Below, one piece after another: positions 6,273 through 9,522 of a stretch of DNA of 9,522 nucleotides. This DNA is from Methylotenera sp. (lineage in GTDB: Bacteria > Pseudomonadota > Gammaproteobacteria > Burkholderiales > Methylophilaceae). The position numbers were made by a program, and so were the translations under genes. The first letter of the stretch is position 1. The number at the start of each line of letters is the position of its first letter. The stretch lies in contig DAIDAH010000105.1 of NCBI GenBank assembly GCA_027310735.1, positions 1 through 9,522 on the forward strand. Reading direction: 5' to 3'. Below the pieces are notes generated by a model that worked only from the letters and a program-made list of their open reading frames with translations, ran no database searches and was not told the DNA's origin.

Positions 6273-8146
6273 ATGTTGATACTTTCAATTTGTCTGCCAG
6301 ACAGCGCTTTATTAATGGATTCATCCATACGGCGGCTGGCAAAAGTAGTGGTCACGGCATTGAGCGTTTCAGTGCATTGCCGTAATGACTCCAAGCTATT
6401 GGCATCGCCCATAATCAGCAACTCAGCCAACTCGTAAATTTGGCTCCAAATCTCGTTCCACTCCAGCTTGCTAAGCAACTCATGCCCGCTTTCTGCCATT
6501 GCTGCTTCAGTTGCATCCAGTAAACGTCTTGCGTCCACTTGTGCTTCACGCAAAGCACGCATATTTTTGTCATGCTCTGCATTTGCGATACCTGCGCTGA
6601 GCATGCCAGTGATTTCAGTATCAGTTAACCCATAAGATGGCTTAACCGTGATTTGCGATTCATGCCCCGTGGTTTGCTCACGCGCGGATACTGATAGCAA
6701 GCCATCAGCATCCACTTGAAACGTGACACGGATTCGTGCCGCACCAGCCACCATCGGTGGAATGCCGCGCAAATCAAAACGCGCCAGCGAGCGGCACTCA
6801 GAAACCAACTCACGCTCACCTTGCACCACATGAAAACTCATGGCAGTTTGTCCGTCTTTAAATGTTGTAAAGTCTTGCGCCCTTGCACTTGGAATCGTGA
6901 CATTACGTGGAATAATTTTTTCACTCAGGCCACCCATAGTTTCAATACCGAGTGACAGCGGAATCACATCCAGCAGCAACAGTTCATCCCCACCGCGATT
7001 GCCTACCAAGGCATTGGCTTGAATAGCTGCACCTAGAGCAACGACTTTATCTGGATCTAGATTTGTCAGTGGCTCGCGGTAAAAAAAGTCTGTCACTGCC
7101 ACACGCAAATGCGGCATGCGAGTTGCACCACCAACTAACACCACGCCTTGTACATCTTCGACTTGCAAGTCGGCATCTCGCAAGGCGCGGCGCACGGGAC
7201 CAAACGTTTTACCAAGCAAAGGCTTCGTGAGCTCAATAAACATCTCGCGACTCAATATGGCGCTAACTGTGCTGTGGTTTAATAACGAGCAGCTAATCTC
7301 TGTGACAGCATCATCGGTCAGCCGCTCTTTAGCAAGGCGCGCTTCAGTAAGTAACAAACGCCTGTCTTCAACGGTAAGTGCATCCAGTTTGAGTGATTCG
7401 GTTAACCAATTAAAAATAGCTTGGTCGAAATCATCGCCACCCAAGGCAGAATCACCACTCGTAGCCAGTACTTCGAATACGCCGCGCGTTAAACGCAGAA
7501 TGGAGAAGTCAAAAGTTCCCCCGCCCAAATCATATACACAATAAATGCCTTCTGAGGCATTATCCAGCCCGTAAGCAATCGCGGCTGCGGTAGGTTCATT
7601 AAGCAGTCTAAGTACGGATAAGCCTGCAAGCCTCGCAGCATCTTTGGTCGCTTGGCGTTGTGCATCATCAAAATAAGCTGGCACCGTAATCACCGCACCA
7701 GAAAGTTCACCACCCAAGCTTTCCTCTGCACGCAAGCGTAATACCTTAAGAATTTCAGCCGACACTTCCACTGGGCTAAGTTCACCCACCACGGTTTTTA
7801 GTTTCACCATACCAGGCGATTCAATGAACTCATAAGGCATGGTCTTGGCATCAGCTATATCGGCAATGCCTCGCCCCATAAAACGTTTGACAGAGACTAT
7901 GGTGTTGCGTGGGTCTTTTGCCGCGTTGCTGCGAGCATCCCAACCCACATCAATCTCGCCATCGGCTTGATAATGCACTACTGACGGCAGCAAGGCGCGA
8001 CCGGCCACGTCAGGCAAGGCAACGGCTGTACCGCTACGCACTGAAGCCACCAGTGAATGCGTGGTACCTAAGTCAATACCGACCGCCAAACGATGTTGAT
8101 GTGGTGCGGCGCTTTGCCCGGGTTCTGTAATTTGCAGGAGTGCCAT
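6269..8146 (-). CDS. hscA: Hsp70-family Fe-S assembly chaperone HscA
   Basis: A 625-residue Hsp70 chaperone specialised for Fe-S assembly. All nucleotide-binding motifs are present: GIDLGTTHS (23-31), VITVPAYFDDAQRQATKDAA (152-171), LLNEPTAAA (181-189), DLGGGTFDFS (206-215) and VGGATRMP (338-345). The interdomain linker and start of the substrate domain read DVIPLSLGIETMGG (393-406), the HscA-type version. The substrate-binding domain and a short helical lid follow, without the disordered EEVD-like tail of DnaK. With HscB it uses ATP to drive cluster release from IscU. The start is set by the hscB stop, which lies directly before it (TAAATG), and by family length. It lies between hscB and fdx, the standard isc order. 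The + strand open frame of 142 residues within it is an antisense shadow. Confidence 0.96.
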   Translation of the reverse strand: MALLQITEPGQSAAPHQHRLAVGIDLGTTHSLVASVRSGTAVALPDVAGRALLPSVVHYQADGEIDVGWDARSNAAKDPRNTIVSVKRFMGRGIADIADAKTMPYEFIESPGMVKLKTVVGELSPVEVSAEILKVLRLRAEESLGGELSGAVITVPAYFDDAQRQATKDAARLAGLSVLRLLNEPTAAAIAYGLDNASEGIYCVYDLGGGTFDFSILRLTRGVFEVLATSGDSALGGDDFDQAIFNWLTESLKLDALTVEDRRLLLTEARLAKERLTDDAVTEISCSLLNHSTVSAILSREMFIELTKPLLGKTFGPVRRALRDADLQVEDVQGVVLVGGATRMPHLRVAVTDFFYREPLTNLDPDKVVALGAAIQANALVGNRGGDELLLLDVIPLSLGIETMGGLSEKIIPRNVTIPSARAQDFTTFKDGQTAMSFHVVQGERELVSECRSLARFDLRGIPPMVAGAARIRVTFQVDADGLLSVSAREQTTGHESQITVKPSYGLTDTEITGMLSAGIANAEHDKNMRALREAQVDARRLLDATEAAMAESGHELLSKLEWNEIWSQIYELAELLIMGDANSLESLRQCTETLNAVTTTFASRRMDESINKALSGRQIESINI

Positions 8147-8671
8147 TTAGGAGCCTAACCGATCTAACGCATCGTCAATTTCAATGCGTAATTTTTCATA
8201 AAAACGTAACTCATTCACGCGTAAGTCTGCGGACTCGAAATCACTATGCTCATCCAAATCACTCGCCAGCTCTTGCACTTGCACATTAATTCGGTGTTTC
8301 AAGCGTTTAGATAGCGCTTCCAGCGCAAGCACATCACGGGCAGCACAGGCATCTTCAATTGCCTCGCGCCATTCCATTTGTGCCATTAAAAATTTAGCTG
8401 AAAGTGCTGGGGCTGATTCAGCCTTACCAGCAAGATTAATTAAACATTGCGCACGACTGCTTGGGTTGCGCAACATTTGGTAGCCATCATTGATGATCGT
8501 AGATTGCTGCAATGCAAAAAGCTGCTCAGCTTGTGTATGACTAGTATGCCGATCGGGGTGGGCTTCAGCTTGCAATTGCCGAAAAGTGAGATCAAGGCTA
8601 TTTAAGTCAATCTTAAAGCGTGGCACCAAGCCAAACAGCTCAAAGTAATTGGTGTCTGTTAAGTGATTCAT
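8147..8671 (-). CDS. hscB: Fe-S assembly J-protein co-chaperone HscB
   Basis: A 174-residue co-chaperone that binds IscU and hands it to HscA while stimulating its ATPase. The N-terminal J-domain holds the essential HPD (residues 38-40 from this start) within EAHPDRHTS. The family's early NYFELFGL is at residues 8-15, and the C-terminal part is the three-helix IscU-binding domain. The ATG at 8671 is preferred over one at 8689: it has TAGAG at 8682-8678 as ribosome site, and the shorter N-terminus agrees better with E. coli HscB, which begins just before the YFTLFGL segment. The longer form of 180 residues has no visible ribosome site. It ends directly against hscA and begins 89 bases after iscA, so it is probably part of the same transcript. 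Confidence 0.93.
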   Translation of the reverse strand: MNHLTDTNYFELFGLVPRFKIDLNSLDLTFRQLQAEAHPDRHTSHTQAEQLFALQQSTIINDGYQMLRNPSSRAQCLINLAGKAESAPALSAKFLMAQMEWREAIEDACAARDVLALEALSKRLKHRINVQVQELASDLDEHSDFESADLRVNELRFYEKLRIEIDDALDRLGS

Positions 8672-8677
8672 GGTGTT

Positions 8678-8682
8678 CTCTA
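8678..8682 (-). promoter_or_regulatory. ribosome binding site choosing the hscB start
   Basis: TAGAG on the - strand ends six bases before the ATG at 8671-8669. It supports this start over the in-frame ATG 18 bases upstream, whose leader (AAACTAAATGTAGT) lacks a purine-rich site. Confidence 0.5.
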
Positions 8683-8760
8683 CTTTCATACTACATTTAG
8701 TTTAAAGCTAGGCAGAGAGCCGAAGGTATTGCAAATTCACACGACAAAGCATCAATGCAA

Positions 8761-9084
8761 TTAAACGCTAAAACTCTCACCGCAACCGCAGTTTGCCTTG
8801 GCATTTGGATTGTTAAACTTAAAGCCTTCGTTCAAACCTTCTTTGGCGTAATCCAGTTCTGTGCCATCCATATATACCAAACTCGTCGGGTCTATCAGCA
8901 CCTTCACACCATTGCTTTCAAAGATCATGTCTTCTGGCAGCGCTTCGTCCACAAACTCCAGCGTATAAGCCATACCTGAGCAACCTGATGTTTTAACACC
9001 CAAACGTAAACCGATACCCTTGCCACGGCTATCAAGAAATTTCTGCACGCGCGATGCGGCAGTTGTTGTTAAAGTAACAGCCAT
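8761..9084 (-). CDS. iscA: A-type Fe-S carrier IscA
   Basis: A 107-residue A-type carrier, the same length as E. coli IscA. The three conserved cysteines sit at C35 (TSGCSGMAY), C99 and C101 (NCGCGESF), spacing C-x63-C-G-C. The ending CGESFSV is typical of IscA rather than ErpA. It accepts clusters from IscU and delivers them to apoproteins, and may also bind iron. The start at 9084 is chosen because AGGAG lies seven bases before it; an upstream ATG at 9135 would add 17 residues (MFGLATWIY...) with no family support. Downstream are hscB, hscA and fdx in the standard order. Upstream is erpA, where iscU would usually be. Confidence 0.94.
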   Translation of the reverse strand: MAVTLTTTAASRVQKFLDSRGKGIGLRLGVKTSGCSGMAYTLEFVDEALPEDMIFESNGVKVLIDPTSLVYMDGTELDYAKEGLNEGFKFNNPNAKANCGCGESFSV

Positions 9085-9091
9085 GTTGTTT

Positions 9092-9096
9092 CTCCT
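9092..9096 (-). promoter_or_regulatory. ribosome binding site setting the iscA start
   Basis: A strong AGGAG on the - strand, seven bases before the ATG at 9084-9082. It rules out the longer open frame starting at 9135 as the main product. Confidence 0.8.
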
Positions 9097-9145
9097 ATTT
9101 AAGATAAAATAAATCCAAGTTGCTAAGCCAAACAAGGTGCGAGTA

Positions 9146-9191
9146 AAAAATTATGACGACGCATATATTTGATATGTAAGGAATAATTTTT
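9146..9191 (-). terminator. AT-rich nested stem-loop between erpA and iscA (weak terminator candidate)
   Basis: AAAAATTAT (9146-9154) pairs with ATAATTTTT (9183-9191). A second small stem, CATAT (9162-9166) with ATATG (9172-9176), lies inside. Read in the direction of erpA transcription the outer stem ends in six T, as a terminator would, but the stem has no GC pair in its arms, so it would be weak. It lies 33 bases past the erpA stop and could reduce read-through into iscA. Confidence 0.35.
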
Positions 9192-9223
9192 CAAGCTACG
9201 CAGTGTGGCGACGGAAATTGGAT

Positions 9224-9522
9224 TTATACCGAAAATGAACTGCCACAACCGCATGTTGCTGTTGCATTTGGGTTAGTAATCACAAAACGCGAACCTTCCA
9301 GACCTTCTTGGTAATCAATGGTTGCACCGACCAGATATTGAAAGCTCATGGAATCAACCAGTAGCGTGACGCCTTCTTTTTCCAAGGCTAAATCGTCTTC
9401 AGCCACTTGGTCATCAAAAGCAAAGCTGTATTGAAAGCCAGAGCAGCCGCCACCAGTCACATAAACGCGTAATTTAAGATTCGCATCACCCTCTTCAACC
9501 AGCATTTCGCTGACTTTGCCTG
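9224..9522 (-). CDS. erpA: A-type Fe-S insertion protein ErpA (5' end beyond the window)
   Basis: The visible 98 residues of ErpA, an A-type carrier that inserts clusters into apoproteins, including isoprenoid-pathway enzymes in E. coli. Landmarks are LKLRVYVTGGGCSGFQYSF with the first conserved cysteine, FQYLVGATIDY, EGLEGSRFVITNPNA, and the C-terminal TCGCGSSFSV with the other two. TGGGCSGFQY and CGCGSSFS separate it from IscA. The frame stays open past the ATG at 9505 to the edge (GKVSE before it), and family members have about 16 more residues (a helix) before this point, so the true start lies to the right of the window and 9505 is internal. It lies upstream of iscA on the same strand, with a 139-base gap. 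Confidence 0.95.
   Translation of the reverse strand, partial: GKVSEMLVEEGDANLKLRVYVTGGGCSGFQYSFAFDDQVAEDDLALEKEGVTLLVDSMSFQYLVGATIDYQEGLEGSRFVITNPNATATCGCGSSFSV

Noticed and set aside
7116..7544. 142-residue + strand open frame
   Set aside because: It lies wholly antisense to the Hsp70 ATPase domain of hscA, is rich in serine and threonine without a fold signal, and has no ribosome site.
9085..9135. 17-residue N-terminal extension of IscA
   Set aside because: The AGGAG seven bases before 9084 and the 107-residue family length fix the start at 9084.
9503..9505. ATG at 9505 as the start of erpA
   Set aside because: The frame is open to the window edge, and ErpA proteins have about 16 more residues before the Lys-Leu-Arg-Val-Tyr strand, so this is an internal methionine.
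1..9522. tRNA, rRNA, CRISPR arrays, insertion sequences or phage genes
   Set aside because: I saw no tRNA-like cloverleaf, no regularly spaced repeats, and no transposase or integrase motifs in any frame.

Overview
The window looks like the chromosome of a Gram-negative betaproteobacterium, most plausibly a member of the Methylophilaceae/Nitrosomonadales. This is inferred from moderate base composition (close to half GC by eye), an isc-type iron-sulfur biogenesis block (iscA-hscB-hscA-fdx) next to erpA, and the general style of the proteins. There is no rRNA, tRNA, mobile element or CRISPR to fix the taxonomy, so the genus is a guess.

Left part, bases 1-3815, + strand: the end of an unidentified gene, then a tightly spaced run of four genes. 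They encode a two-cluster (Fe-S)/CCG-domain oxidoreductase subunit, a flavin amine-oxidase-fold protein with an unexplained C-terminal extension of about 150 residues, a Rieske [2Fe-2S] ferredoxin of the toluene-4-monooxygenase (TmoC/T4MOC) type, and a 107-residue protein that I take to be a DUF6156-type protein. All are redox proteins or unknowns. The Rieske type suggests that they serve an oxygenase lying upstream of the window, but no oxygenase subunit is visible. A stem-loop over the last stop codon may end the transcript.

Middle part, bases 3817-5894: a GNAT acetyltransferase and a CBS-pair/GGDEF diguanylate cyclase, both on the - strand. Then comes a gene-free stretch of about 346 bases holding a perfect 12-bp inverted repeat and an extended -10 promoter. 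That promoter faces a very small secreted two-cysteine protein on the + strand, which probably uses a TTG start.

Right part, bases 5934-9522, - strand: read in the direction of transcription, erpA (cut by the window edge), iscA, hscB, hscA and fdx. ErpA and IscA are A-type carriers, HscB/HscA are the J-protein/Hsp70 pair that works on the scaffold IscU, and Fdx is the [2Fe-2S] electron donor of the ISC machine. hscB/hscA and hscA/fdx are adjacent or overlapping, as expected for one operon. iscR, iscS and iscU are not in the window, and no iscX follows fdx.

Several obvious ORF starts need correction: the Fe-S protein (153, not 57), the small secreted protein (5652), hscB (8671), iscA (9084) and erpA (start beyond the window edge).
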